Assembly: GCA_016785225.1 (NCBI GenBank)
Contig: JAFBJZ010000112.1
Span: 2,108,001 to 2,172,000, forward strand
Origin: Psettodes erumei
Lineage: Eukaryota > Chordata > Actinopteri > Pleuronectiformes > Psettodidae
DNA length: 64,000 nt
Direction of reading: 5' to 3'
Position numbers and translations under genes: made by a program. The notes under the pieces were generated by a model. The model saw only the letters and a program-made list of their open reading frames with translations, did no database searches and was not told the DNA's origin. The first letter of the stretch is position 1, and every line of letters starts with the position of its first letter. This document shows positions 11,701 to 24,453 of the stretch, one piece after another.

Positions 11701-14115
11701 TAAAAAGACTGTCCTTACATTAATCCATATTGTTGGATGAGATCTGTTTACATTTCAAGACCCAGATCATATCAATCTCCCTACATCTTCCTGTATGTTC
11801 TGTCTACAGTTACACATTACTCTCCATGCTTATGGAGGTGCCAGGAAGGAACAGCTCAACCTCCACTCAAAATCCTTACACATCCATCTCATTCTCCATC
11901 CAAAATCTGTTAATGGATCAATCTAAGGTTTTTAGATTTTTATGTTAGAACATTAGCAACTTGTTCCTGGTTGCGAGACTTATGGCGTATTAAAATGGAT
12001 ATCAGCTGGTATCCGCAGGGACCAACAGGAATCTGGACCCTCAAATGATCCATTATAAATTCATTCAGGTTTTAACCTGTGCGTGTTTTTGAGGCTGTGA
12101 AGTGGACTGTCAGATGGACGGTGTCACTAAGCTGGCTCCGGTGGTGGCCATGTACGCTGGACGGCCTGAGATGCTGGAGCAAGTGGAAAAAGCTGTACGG
12201 GTCACCCAGAACAATGACATGTGTTTGACTGTGACACTGGCTGCAGCGAGGTAAGAGAGACTAGTTTCAGTACTTTACTGGAAGGTTATTTCCACAGGGT
12301 GTCTATGTGGTCTTTGTATTAATTCAAAAGATCATACAAAAATATTAGATTCTCACAATTAGAAATGAACAGTCAGACAGTAAATGCAAGTGAATGCACA
12401 GTTACAGTGCAAAGCTTTTTCACAGCATTATGCTACAGGATGAACTCTGGGTCAAGCTCAGATATCATGAGGTGTTGTCATAAATGAAAGGAGGGAAATG
12501 CCCAACCTTGGTCTCTCTGTCTAACTTTGAAAGGTTTTTGGAGCATTTCATTCTATATGGTCCAGATCCCAACGCTCTGGATGTAGTTCTGGCTCAGCTA
12601 AATGACCCAAAGAGACAGAACCCACAGGAGCTGGACCGGGCTGTTATTGGTAAGACTACATTTGTCTTTAACGGTGCTATAATCAATGTTTTTATATATA
12701 CTGTAGCTAATTGTTTATCTGTCCAGATGAACCACCTACCAGCACATCGAAACCTGAACGTTTGAAAGGGATCGTTGTCTGTTTTCTCATCTCACTCTCA
12801 CAATATGTAATCAGGGAAAGAAAGTTAACCGATGCTAACTGACTGTTGGCCCCAGTCCCATAATTAACATACAGACATGAGAGCGGTATTCATCTTCTCA
12901 TCTAACTCTCAGCAAGAAGGTGACAGTGGGTCTTTCCCACAGTTTTTTTTTATCAAAGTGTAATTTCTGTGACCTGCAGCCTGTGCTCTCTATTAGTTCA
13001 TTTAGATGGATGGATATTTAGGATATTTAAGTATTTAGGATTTGGATTCCATGTGAGATCTGCTGAGTCTTTTTCTGTAATTATTCCTTATAACAAACAC
13101 AGGGCAATATCTGCAAATTCACAAAACCCAGCAGGTCTAATGTGAAATGTGGTTCAAACTTGAAGAAACAAAAACTCCTACATGCAGGAACATTTTTATA
13201 ACAGTTGTCTTTTGGAAACCAAAATATAATGTTACAGCAAATACTTGCTTCCCATCGTTTAAACGGTAAATCCCTCCCCCCCCCTTATCTCTGCTGCAGC
13301 ACATATCCAGCAGGTGAAGGACAACCTGGCAAAGACATCCCAGCAGCTCATACCTGCTGTGTTCACAAACACATGAGGTAAGACCGGATCCAGGTCTGTT
13401 GACTTGGCATGGCCTCCAGTGCAGCCTTCCTGTCAGCAGATCCGATAGTTGATCCTCTGGCCTTTCATCTCATGACTAATGGTCTCCCTCCTCTCCTGCC
13501 GCTGAGATGAGCAAATCAGGGTTGAAAGGTTAAGATGCTAAGTGTACAAGTGAAAAGAACAATCACCTGCTATAAATGGACACATTAAAGCTTTATGTTT
13601 CCTTTATGTTTTGCTTGATGTTTCCTTAGGCACAGTAATTACGTGAATGTTCCCTCACATTATTAGTACGCTTTAACAGACTGGATCCTTGAATCTGCGC
13701 CTGCATCATTTACCATGCCTCTTTTCTGTAACTGACTCTGGGTCTGTGTGCAGCCTTGCCTGGTGCATTCCAGGGAGCACTTCATGGAGTCCTGAAACTG
13801 ACCCGGCTGGATGAAGCAGTCAGGGACACCATGCGCTGCGGGGGATGCACCGCCAGCCGAGCCTCCTTCATAGGAGCCTGTTTTGGCGCACAGGTACTGT
13901 GGGCAAGGGGCTGTCAAGTATATATATAAGTTTATACTCCACATACTACACATATTGTGAAAGCTCTGTATGTCCTGATACTTTCAGCTGCCATCTTCAT
14001 GTGTTTTCAGACAGGTCTGCAGGGAATCCCAGAGTCCTGGAGAAAGAGAACCTTCAGATACCCTCTGCTGCTAGAGTTAGCCAAAAACGTGGTCCAAAAG
14101 AGTCAGCAATTGTAG
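8756..14115 (+). CDS. selenoj: Selenoprotein J (ADP-ribosylglycohydrolase/J1-crystallin family)
   Basis: Nine coding exons: 8756-8822, 9344-9523, 10738-10836, 11307-11399, 12094-12250, 12534-12649, 13300-13377, 13754-13893, 14011-14115. Phases agree at every junction and the sum is 1035 bases, 344 residues plus TAG. The ATG at 8756 gives MSLTVADRATGAIIGAAVAD, the conserved start of the ADP-ribosylglycohydrolase fold, followed by AQPMHWIY and later GPWRNGSLKAFLRN and PVVAMYAGRPEML. TGA at 13374-13376 (codon 263) is in frame and followed by ALPGAFQGALHGV, the conserved helix near the C-terminus, so it is read as selenocysteine. A SECIS hairpin lies 84 bases after the stop. Selenoprotein J is known from ray-finned fishes and resembles jellyfish J1 crystallins; its enzymatic activity is unproven. 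Reading TGA as a stop would cost 82 conserved residues. Confidence 0.93.
13374..13376 (+). other. selenoj: In-frame TGA, proposed selenocysteine codon 263
   Basis: The TGA is the last complete codon of exon 7; the exon ends one base later before a GTAAGA donor. The joined codon after it is GCC and the frame stays open and conserved for 81 more residues. Lying this near an exon junction, it could expose the transcript to nonsense-mediated decay if recoding fails. Confidence 0.88.
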
Positions 14116-14198
14116 CTTTGATTTTGACTCATAATTTAAGTATGTATTGAGCATTGATAAAGCTTTTTGAGACTTACTTATATTGCAGATGTACAGTA

Positions 14199-14278
14199 CT
14201 TTGACAGGACATTCCATGACAGTGGCATTCTAAAGTATTGTACTGAATGTAACTCGAATCTCTTTGTTTCTGTCAAAG
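14199..14278 (+). promoter_or_regulatory. selenoj: SECIS element in the selenoprotein J 3' UTR
   Basis: A perfect 9-bp basal helix pairs CTTTGACAG (14199-14207) with CTGTCAAAG (14270-14278). Inside it, ATGA (14216-14219) opens the SBP2-binding quartet and is matched by GA (14256-14257). The 12-base arm after ATGA (14220-14231) pairs, with a G-U wobble and about four mismatches (mainly at its ends), with 14244-14255. The apical loop begins with the conserved unpaired AAA (14232-14234). Spacing of 12 bases between quartet and AA fits eukaryotic SECIS geometry. It lies 84 bases after the stop codon. Confidence 0.85.
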
Positions 14279-14854
14279 CTGCATCATGCAAGAAAGTAAT
14301 TCTATGCAAAATGTTGTGTTAAGGACACATATTTACCCTCAGCAGCTGCATTGTAAGAAGAAAAAAAAATGTTGATGTCCCCAATGTATCCATGACCCCT
14401 TTTTTGTTATTTTACTGCAAATTGGACACTGGGAATTTCCCAACCCCAAGAAAACATGCATTGCCTTCCTGAAAACGTATTTTTTCTGAAGTTGTCCACA
14501 GCAAGTTTCTGTCTTTTCCTTCCCTCCAGTACTTACTTACTGTGAAGGAGCAGAGGAGCTGATCTGCCTTCTTAAAAGTCCTGACCTCCATATCCACATG
14601 TTGAAAGTGAAGTCAGAACCTCAGCCAGGCATTAAGCAGCCAGAACTTTAATATGTTTGACATAGAGTGGTTATTTTTAAAATTTGCAGTGTGTAGGCTA
14701 CATCTGGAGTCTGTTAGCTGCTTCTACAGCTCATTCCACCTTGTTGAAAAATAATAAGTAGGGTGTATTTCAAGCTTGCTCAAACGCTATAAATCAACAT
14801 CTTAACTGGTCTTACATGTCATCTCGGCACCGCACTTAGCATCTATCTGTGTGG

Positions 14855-14860
14855 AATAAA
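14855..14860 (+). terminator. Possible polyadenylation signal of selenoprotein J
   Basis: A canonical AATAAA about 740 bases after the stop codon and downstream of the SECIS element. It is the first AATAAA seen after the gene, but cleavage there is inferred. Confidence 0.4.
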
Positions 14861-15126
14861 AGCCACTGTTTCAGCTGACGGTGCATTGGTAGCTTACAGA
14901 GGAAACATCATTTGATTTCTCCCTCTGCCTGACTTCCTCCCCCACAGCAGGTAGCAGGCGTTGTCTGGCATAATGACATCCAGACCTGAAAAGTGTTTTT
15001 GTTTTCCCAAATTCTGCCAAAGTCCACATCCTCCAGACTTTCTCAGAGAAAGAGGAGAGTGTTGCAAATAATGTTGTATTCACTGTGACAGTAACACCCA
15101 TCAAGTATATGTTTCAGTTTTATGAG

Positions 15127-15158
<32 letters not shown>

Positions 15159-16212
15159 CATTGTAAGCAATGTGTAATACAATCTGTGTTTACCATGGAG
15201 ATTTTACACCTTCCCACACCCAACCTTCAACACAGTGGAATAAAGCATAGACACTCTCGTTTGCACTAATTTTGACTTCACTAGAATTTTTATTAGAATT
15301 ACAGGTTGTAGGCCAACCATGACTGCTGCCAAAATAAAATGTGTAAATTATGGGAATAGACAAACCTGCAAAATGCAATCAATTAATTAGTGGTGAGCAG
15401 GAAGAACCAAGGTGCAAACAGCTAAGACTTTATTTATTAGAAAATATATGACAGAATGTTAGATCTATGTTTATGTTGTTTGCGCTGCACAGGTACATCC
15501 ATGGTGCTGCTTTATTTTTTTTTTTTTTTAAAGTTCATAAAGGTCAGACTCAGGAGTGAGACTTCCAGGAATGACTGGCAAAGGGTCAGGAGCAAAACCT
15601 TTGAATGAGTTCAATTGGTGTGAAGATACTTTATTCTGCTTCTAGCCTAGAAGTGGAAGGCTGAAAACACAAGTGTCTATCTCTGCTGTAGTTATTTTGG
15701 GTTTTGTCTATGTAAAAAACTTTCTCTCCCTGACAAGGAAGAGACAGTCTGTGAATATGTCAACAAATAATAAGATATGTCTACAGTACCAGTTAACATA
15801 CTGTACTCCAAGGCTATGTAACTGTCAATAGAAGACATAGACACCACCAGTACATATGCATAGAACACAATAGAATAGAATGCTCTTTATTGTCATTGCA
15901 TTTTTAACATACAAGTAAATTTGCAGAACTCTCTTAAAATAAAGGAAAGAGCTGTACCCCATTCATTCTACAAAACATCCATCATCCATACATCCGTCCA
16001 TATGAGATATCCACACACAAAGAAGCTGCCAGTGGAATGAATGAGAATAAGAATAAGAATAAAAATAATAATTTCTTGTCGACTTCAAAATATTTCTAAA
16101 TAAATAAATTAGTTTTGTTGAAAGCAAAAATCTAAAAATTCTTTTAAAATCTATTTCATCCTATTATAAAAAGATCAAATCGAATTTTTAGATGTGTGCT
16201 TTTGTTATAAGT

Positions 16213-16282
<70 letters not shown>

Positions 16283-16960
16283 GTGTGTTATGTAGTTATT
16301 GTTTCTGATGGGGGGGGGGTCATCCTGCTTCTAAAGTGCTGCCACAGTACACACGCCATGTTTAACAGTCTCTACGTCGATTAACATCACTCATGTGCGT
16401 TACGCTGTTGAGGAACATTTCCATTTTACCATTTATTTTTCATGGCTTCTTAATCCGCTTTACTGTTGATACGATTCAGATATTTCCGCATGACGTAATG
16501 CAACAAAAGTTAATGGAAGCGAAGTGTAGCAAGAGAGAGATTTCAGACTAACTACCGTCTTCGTTTTTAATGTGCCCTCTCCCTTCCAAATAATGCCTCG
16601 TGTTAAAACGCAGAGATAGAACCCGCCAGTGAGAACACCTGCAGTTAAAATGACCCGCGACACTTTAGTAAAGATTTTTGCTTTGAACGTCGAGTTCATT
16701 CCTCTCCGCTGTTGCTCGAAAACGCACATCTGACGCAGCGGTATTATATTGTTAACGCCCTGCCGGTTGTCACGTGATCTTCGTAGAGCTGTCAGAGCAG
16801 AACGTGGACCTGACCTATCTTGCCTCTGTCCTATCTTTGTACCCACAGCTGGGTGGACCTCCCACAAGACGCTGCTCCAATGGCATTTTCTGTGGTGATG
16901 GCCACTGGGCTGTGAGACAGTCTGTCTATAGTGTTAAGCGTTCATTTCCCCCACCGCGCC
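14861..16960. other. Intergenic between selenoprotein J and sh3glb1, with repeats
   Basis: Contains a (TA)n tract at 15129-15154, a fish retroposon-type tail reading AATAGAATGCTCTTTATTG near 15869-15895, and a long (GT)n at 16211-16288. The last 400 bases before 16961 are richer in CpG and are the likely sh3glb1 promoter. A minus-strand open frame at 16460-16867 with one hydrophobic stretch is discussed under findings. Confidence 0.6.
16211..16288. repeat. (GT)n microsatellite
   Basis: Nearly perfect GT dinucleotides over about 78 bases, ending in a short run of interrupted units. Confidence 0.95.
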
Positions 16961-19817
16961 ATGGACTTTAACGTGAAGCGGCTTGCGGCAGACGCCGGTA
17001 CTTTCCTGAGCCGGGCGGTGCAGGTACGTTAAACCGTTTTGTTCGCGGATGTAGGCGCTAATCAACGGCGGCTGCTAGCTGAGGTAGCATTAGCTCGCCT
17101 GCTAACCGAAAGGCTAATGTAACCGTGGTCGCTCTTGTGTCGCTGATTAACAGCTCAGTGAAAATATATCAGGTTGATTCGAACAGAGTCACATGAATGA
17201 AGGTTTTTAAATAATACCCACCATATGTCGGTTTGCGGCACAGTTGTTCAGCACATCCGTCAGAGCAGGCCGCAGAGCAACAGCACCCGGGCGGTTAACG
17301 TCTGTCACAATTTCTATGCTAACCCGCCCGAGTCTGGCGACGTTAGCGGAGTCGCAGGACATCCCAGCCCCGCGGGCAGCGGGTCAGATACACACGATAA
17401 CCAAGCGCTTTCTGTGTCAGTTCACAGAGGAGAAGCTCGGCCAGGCGGAGAAGACAGAGCTGGACGCCCATTTAGAAAACCTTCTGGTCAGAGCTGAGAA
17501 CACCAAGCAGTGGACGGAGAGGATCATGAAGCAGACTGAGGTGCTCCTGCAGCCCAACCCGAGTAAGACCGCACATCTCTCCCTGTGATGAACTGGACTG
17601 CAATGCCTAACAAATCGCTCCTATTCTGATGCAGGATGATGACGACGATGTCGCAGGAACACATCTTTTAACTGAATGCATCTCACTGAGCTCATCAGTA
17701 CATTTCCAGGCGTCTTGTCTAATGACAACACAAATGATAGTCTTTTATTTGATTCACCAGTCATTACAAGAGCAGCTCTATATGTGGAAATTGTTTATTT
17801 ACAGGATTTACCATATACAATGCATAACATGTCTAAGATGGTACAGATGTGTCAGAGGTCCAGTCTGTAAGCTGCTTCCTGCTGGAGCCTAACAGACACC
17901 TGCAGATGAGCAGCTGGTTACATGCTTTTAATGTGTATGTTCTCACACACACACACACACACACACATCACGCCACAGGTTTCTTCACGTGATGTACATG
18001 AAAGCTTCCATTTTAATTTGCAGATGTAAGCCCGTCTCTCTGTTTGGCTCCCTCACTGTAGTCTTATGACTCTGTAATTGAGTTTTCCTGTTGCAAACTG
18101 CAGACGTCCGGCTCGAAGAATTTGTGTATGAGAAGCTGGAGAAAAAAGTCCCGACACGAATGAACAACCACGAGCTGCTGGGCCAGTCCATGATGGACTC
18201 GGGGAATGAATTTGGTCCTGGGACTGCCTATGGTGAGTAAGACGATAAGCCTGTGGTGCTGATGAACATGAAACCCCTGCAGGAACCCTGGTAAAATGGG
18301 GGATTTTATTTGTGCTTTTATTCTGCCGAAGTCTATCAAATTTCTGTCAAATCTACAAAGGCAACAAAGAAGATGGCTAGTGTTGGTCTGATTCTGCACG
18401 TCAGAGTATCTCAATGACCAACGCAGTGCTCCCTCACAATATGAATAATCCATAAAGATGATTGAGAATGATTTTGATGATGCCATGAAAAGCAGTGTAG
18501 TATTCCAGTGGACTGTCTTGTTAAGGCTTGATTTTAAGACATTAAAGATCAGCATCCCTTCCTCAGCATTGCTGCTCATTCCATGGCCTCCTTCCCACTG
18601 TGAACAGCAGCTTTTTGTACTGATCCATTGAGACACAGCTGTTCAGGCCTCAGACGAGTCCTTGTGTTGGGTCTGAACTCTCGTTCGTGCCGCCGACCGT
18701 TTCAGGAAATGCTCTGATAAAATGTGGTGAGACGGAGAAACAGATCGGTGGGGCGGAGCGGGAGTTCATCCAAAGCGCTGCGATCAACTTCCTGACACCT
18801 TTCAGAAACTTCCTAGAGGGCGACTTCAAAACCATCCTGGTGAGCTACTTTTGGAATCACTTTCACTTTTCGCTGAACTCTGAACTTTTTATTTGGGGAC
18901 TCTTTACAGTGTAGACCATCCCTTACTGCAGCTGTGACAATCAGATATCACACTGACCTCTGTACGCAGTCTTTGCTTCAGTCAAGATATGAATCTGAAA
19001 CACTTTTTATTCTTTGTTGTCAAATGAGAACCACCTGCATTATTAGGTCATTGTGTTGTTACTGGGGCTTTGGGCTTGTTATAGTCATCACTGTGTGGTT
19101 TTTTTCCCCAATAATTACAATTGGGAAACCGCTCACTATTACATTCTAACATCTTGCTTCCTGCAACCTCCCAGAAATCTAGTTTTTCTTTGGCTGATGC
19201 TGATATTTAGAGAGCAGGGTGGCTGATTGCAATATATAATGCAAATATTTGCATGTGATAAAATACAACAGTTTAATAATAACAAATCAAGTGAAACAAG
19301 AGAAACTGAAACGAGTGACACTTAAATGTAGCCCTGACATTACCAAAAATAAAAAAAGCATCATTTGTATATCGGACTTAAGAGTGCAGGCATCAGCCGA
19401 TGGCGGTTATCCCAAAATGCTGAAATATCACACAATTAATAAGTTGACCATGAGCCTGGAGTTCACATTTCAATCAAGTTATTAAGCACCAAGTCCTGAA
19501 ATGAGTTGGACCATCAGCTGTCTCCCTCTCTTATCTGAGAGAAGAGCTGCTCACAACTCGCACTGACTTACAGTCATCCCCACTGTTCTTGCAAAACCTG
19601 CCTCTATCCCTGTGCAGTTAGTCATTTTGATCATGAGACCCTTCTTCGCACATTTGACTGTATGATAAAAGACGTGTGTCGTCGTGCTGTGATTTGTGTG
19701 CAGAAAGAAAGAAAGCTCCTGCAGGTCAAACGTCTGGACCTGGATGCTGCCAAGACCAGGCTAAAGAAGGCCAGGATGGCTGACGCAAGAGCCGTGGTCA
19801 GTACATAAACGCGCACT

Positions 19818-19865
<48 letters not shown>

Positions 19866-22800
19866 AGTACGTCCACTCAGACAGGTGCATACACACATGC
19901 ACACACTCAAGCACACGTGAATTCCTCTCACTCTGAAATCATCAGCTATCTTCTTGAGTGTCGAGCATTTCCTCTGTTCCTCTGTCTGAAGTCACACAGG
20001 TCCCGACTGACACACACTGTTACACAACTCTACACAGCAAATTTGATCTCTTGTGACTCCAACACATGAGCAACTGTGGGAAGTTTAGACTTCCCCTTTT
20101 CCAGACAGCAGTTTTCTCGCTGCAAAGTCCCTCTTTGTCTCGATTTTTATTTATGTCTTTATCCATCAGACACATCATTTGGATGTAAGATCAACTTCTC
20201 ATCGTGCCATTGTGCCGTACACATTTATCCCATTGTGGCACGGTGGGTTTCAGCTGATAGAGCAGGATTAAGTTGGGGTTTGAGGTTTGTCGACATCTTG
20301 AAATATAGATAAACCTCTTATTTATTCTTAAATGTATTAAATGTTTTGAGCTGTTTTTCTAGTAAAAGCATTAGAGTTGCGCTGGCCTGCCAGTTATATT
20401 AATCGCATCTTTTACGCAACACCGATCTGCGGTGAGAGGCATTTAAATGTATTTGAAAGTCAGACTTTGTTAAAGCTGTTGATCATCTGAGCCTAGACAC
20501 GACATGTTCACCGCAACATGTTTCAGAAAAAGGTTTGACAGGTTTCACGGGCTTTTGAGCATATTTGAAATGAAGTTTATTCATAAAGCACATTTAAAAC
20601 AACCAGTCAGAGGTACAGCAATAAAAGAGCAAGCACCAATAATAAAAAAGGTTTCAGTGACAGCAAACACTGGCCATGATAACATATAAAAGCAGAATAA
20701 TACTTCATATCAATTTAGGACATGAAAGAAATATCAAATAGTGAGAGCACGAAGCAAAACAAAGGCCAGTGAAGACATGTACGGAGCTGAAGCTCCCTCC
20801 CCTCTCATAACCTGTCATATTCCCAACCACCTTTATTCAGCTTTTCCAAATAGCAGGGTTGTCTGCTTCCATTTGACAGTCTAATGGTGTGTTTAGAGTC
20901 CGCTCTGTCAACACTATCTGAGTGAACACAGCCGGGAGGTGGTCTCTGAGAAAGGTTTTCACTGCCAGACACTCTGCTTTTGTCTCTCGCGCGCACACAC
21001 AGTGTAAAGATGTGTTCTGTTGGCTGTGGCCGTGCAGCAGCTGGAGCTCTAACTTACTGTGTCACTGTTTTCAAAACGCAAAGCAGCAGATGTGAGCCGA
21101 GGAAGTGACAGAGGTGAGTGGAATGTCGGAGCAGACGCACGCACGCACACAGACGCACATCAAGCCCCCCAATACTGGAGTCAGCAGCTGCTGGGGACGC
21201 CTTTCTGTCTCCTCCATGACATAAACCGTGGGACCTCATGGACAACTCCCACGAGAACCAGACTCCTGTCAGCGCTCCCCCGTCCTCCACATCCCTCTGT
21301 CTCTGTGGTTCTGATGTCAGATGTGGGGAGCGCAGGACAGTGAGGACATTATACCTGTCAGTCAGGACTTTTACTGTACATTCATGTGACTTTTTAACAT
21401 GTCACAAGCCATTGTCCAGCAGGTTTCATATGAGGGAGAGGAGACAGAAACCTCATGTTCATTTGTTGATACTGTATTTTATCCCACACTGCACCAAGCT
21501 GTAGACCAGATAGTGATAATGTTACATGTCAGAGGTGGAGACACCTAATGGCAGAGATGACCGCACCCCCCGTTCATTCATTCAGATTTTTCCTTTGGTC
21601 TGCACAGCGCTCTGACCATATTCATGTCGCTCGATCTCTCTCAGGCAGAGCAGGAGCTGAGGATGACCCAGAGCGAATTCGACCGGCAGGCGGAGATCAC
21701 CCGGCTCCTGCTGGAGGGCGTCAGCAGCACCCACGTACGTAGTCCAGTTCAGCCCAGCACAGCTTCCAGTTTCACCATACGTAATTCAGCCGGTGTAATA
21801 ATGTTGAGGGACATGCTGAAGGCAGACTGCAGGTAAACTGAAACTGGCAGAGACAGATCAAGAAAGATGTCTGTCTTTCAATTCAAATACCAAAGCTAAG
21901 GTGTCTATTGAATTCCTGCTTGAATGGTGCTAAAAGAAGCTGATAACGGTGTCCTTGTGTCATGTCCTGCAGGCACACCACCTACGTTGCTTGAATGACT
22001 TTGTGGAGGCCCAGACTACGTACTATGCTCAGTGCTACCAGTACATGGTGGATCTCCAGAAGCAGCTGGGGAGGTGAAATACTTTTTTTTTTTTTAACTT
22101 ACAGGGGTGGACACTCACTCTCAGTTACAACAGGTAATGTCACATAGAAGGCACAGGATTCACTGGAGGACGGGTTCAGAGGTCAAGCAACACTTCCTTC
22201 CCTTCCACCATCTGTGGAAATAAGTGTTGGTGATGAAATCAAAGCTGTGGGCTTGCTTAAAATGTTCACCTTTTAGTTTGACCAGGACAATTTTTTGACG
22301 ATAATCATGAGCTAACACTGGCTTTCACTATAAAAAGTATTCACTCCCTTGGATGTTTTCCCCTTTTATTGCTGTTAAAATGTAATAATTGCTGTAAATA
22401 TAAACATGGTCAAAATAATTTGGTTTTTTTTAAAAAATGTAGAAAAAATAAAGTAATGTCGATTCATTAAAAAAAAAAAAAAAGAAGTGAAATAAGTGAT
22501 GGCATAAATCATCCAAGGTGTGGCTGATTAATACTGAAAAACATTTCTCAAGGTGTGTTTACCCCCCCCCCCAGTTTCCCCTCGTCTTTCTCCAACAACA
22601 ACCAGTCGTCGGTGTCGGGCGGGGCCAGCATCTCCGTGCCTACCATCCCGGTGTCGGCCTCCCTGCCCAGCGTGTCGGCAGGCCGCGGCGGCTCTGCGGT
22701 GTCGGGCGGGTTCAGCGAGCTCCGCAGATCCAACGGCAGCCGCAAGGCTCGAGTCCTTTATGACTACGACGCTGCCAGCAGCAGTGAGCTGTCCCTGCTG

Positions 22801-23460
22801 GCTGATGAGGTGAGTCTGAAGCCAGCCAATCAATTTGATTTTTTTTTTTTTTTTTTTTACAGCGCTCTTTTCCACAGTTGTCCATATTGCTCACCAATAT
22901 GTCCAGTTTTTGCTTTTCTCTTTGCTTGCCTAGTTCCTTTTAAGATAAGACTCTGCACTCCAACTAACAACAGGAGGAAGCCTAATTTAATGTGAGAGTT
23001 TGAACCAAAGCAGCACAGGAGCCTCTGTGTAGCCCAACATTAGCCCCTCCCTTTCCTGGAAAAGCTCTCAAATGTCTACAGCGAGCCTGTGGTTGACTAA
23101 CATTGAACCAGCATTACCTCATTCACTCAGCTACTCACAGTCAGAGACATTTTCCAGTCTGCCCTCGCACGTACATAGCCAACTGTGCGGCCCCCCTGCC
23201 TTTGATAATAACAGCATTTAGAGCCAGGCACTTCAGTAGCTTGGAAGAACGCTGCATAAAAGATTGGGCATATTTCAGTTATGTGCCTTTCTAAATAGAA
23301 AATTTTACTTGATGGCTTCACACAATAAACACGTTTTTCGACATTTTTCCAGGTGATCACAGTCAGCAGCGTCCCAGGCATGGATTCAGACTGGCTGATG
23401 GGTGAGCGAGGCAACCAGAAGGGCAAAGTGCCCATCACCTACCTGGAGCTGCTTAACTGA
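16961..23460 (+). CDS. sh3glb1: Endophilin-B1 (SH3GLB1, Bif-1)
   Basis: Nine coding exons: 16961-17023, 17421-17562, 18104-18232, 18706-18839, 19704-19796, 21645-21734, 21973-22073, 22575-22809, 23353-23460. All phases fit; the total is 1095 bases, 364 residues plus TGA, against 365 in human. The protein starts MDFNVKRLAADAGTFLSRA, the amphipathic helix of the N-BAR domain (to about residue 250), with FTEEKLGQAEKTELDAH and LTQSEFDRQAEITRLLLEG-type BAR segments. A Ser/Gly-rich linker in exon 8 leads to the SH3 domain (ARVLYDYDA near residue 308, DSDWLMGERGNQKGKVPITY at the end). Endophilin B1 bends membranes of mitochondria, endosomes and autophagosomes and works with UVRAG/Beclin-1. The LKERKLLQ, VQFTEEKLG and NALIKCGET segments favour B1 over B2. 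No extra tissue-specific exon between exons 5 and 6 was identified. The exon 8 acceptor contains a run of C of about 11 bases. Confidence 0.96.
19821..19861. repeat. (AC)n microsatellite in sh3glb1 intron 5
   Basis: About 20 AC units starting some 25 bases after the exon 5 donor. Confidence 0.95.
20560..20690 (-). mobile_element. Fish retroposon tail fragment in sh3glb1 intron 5
   Basis: The phrase AGTTTATTCATAAAGCAC followed by an ACA/CAG-rich stretch resembles the 3' end of common teleost LINE/SINE repeats in reverse orientation. The element family is a guess from pattern memory. Confidence 0.35.
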
Positions 23461-24453
23461 GCCCGCTAACCAGCTGTGAGCCCATATTTATGTTATGTTG
23501 CAGGGACAGGCCTCCCACTCTCTTCCATTTTAGTCATTTTACCAGGAATTTTAATTTGTGTGAAAAGAAGATGGACTCGAGCTGGAAAGGATAAATCTGA
23601 GTGAGGGGGACAGGAAACTGACCCAGTCCCTGATGTGTTTGTATCCAACTGCAGTACCTTTGTAGAACCCGCTTCCATGCTTTTGTGTTTGACACCACAC
23701 AATCTGCAATATGTGCCAGAACATCTCCCAAACTGTAACTTTGTTTTTGTTTACAACATATATCTCAGACGGTGGCCTCAGTGCTTTGATGTGAGGGCGT
23801 TTCTCTTCCTCACTGCTAATTCAAGACTTTTGCAAGTAGTGAAATTGTCTATACATTTTTAATGCACTTCAGTTTGAAGTGGGGAGTGATGCGGAGGATT
23901 TTTGAGTCTTATTTTATAATTGATAAACTTGTGGTTATCCTAAATATGAATAGTCCTTCTACCAGTGTGTGTTGTGTGTCAGATCTCAGATGGAGCCTTA
24001 CAGCACAGTGAGTTAAAGGCACTGCTCCAGTGTTTTTTGTTTCGAGTGATGAAACTCACGTGTCAGACGTAATCTGTTTTGGGACTGTTTGCAGCTACAC
24101 CAGCAGTATTGAGACTGCGCTCAGTCCAGTCTCCTCTCTCTGTACTGAACCCTTATAATTCTGCTTAAGTTATTTACAATTGGAAGCCCACATTTTTACA
24201 TTTCTCTTTTTCTCACCTACTATCTCTGATCAAGTGATCAATTTATGTGTTGTTCGTAAATACACAGTTTCTGATATAAGTGCCTCTTTTTTTCTTCATC
24301 GTCGTCATATGATTTCATCAGTTTCCCCGAAACCTGCATTTCAGATCCAAATTGAAAAGTCTCTTTATGTTCTGGGAGATTTAAGTATATTACTACACCG
24401 CTGCATTTTGTTTTGTGTGTAACTGATGAGATAGCTTGCAGTTGTAAAATAAA
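23461..24453 (+). other. sh3glb1: sh3glb1 3' UTR with AATAAA at 24448-24453
   Basis: After the TGA the sequence is AT-rich and non-coding for about 1 kb, ending with AATAAATATG at 24448. An A/T-rich stretch follows. The end of the transcript is inferred. Confidence 0.5.

Noticed and set aside
13374..13376. TGA as a true stop or pseudogene mutation in the ADP-ribosylglycohydrolase gene
   Set aside because: The frame stays open and conserved after it, a SECIS-like hairpin follows, and the family is a known fish selenoprotein.
22528..22875. Several overlapping open frames on both strands around sh3glb1 exon 8
   Set aside because: They arise from the GC-rich linker exon; only the frame continuing the N-BAR and SH3 domains is real.
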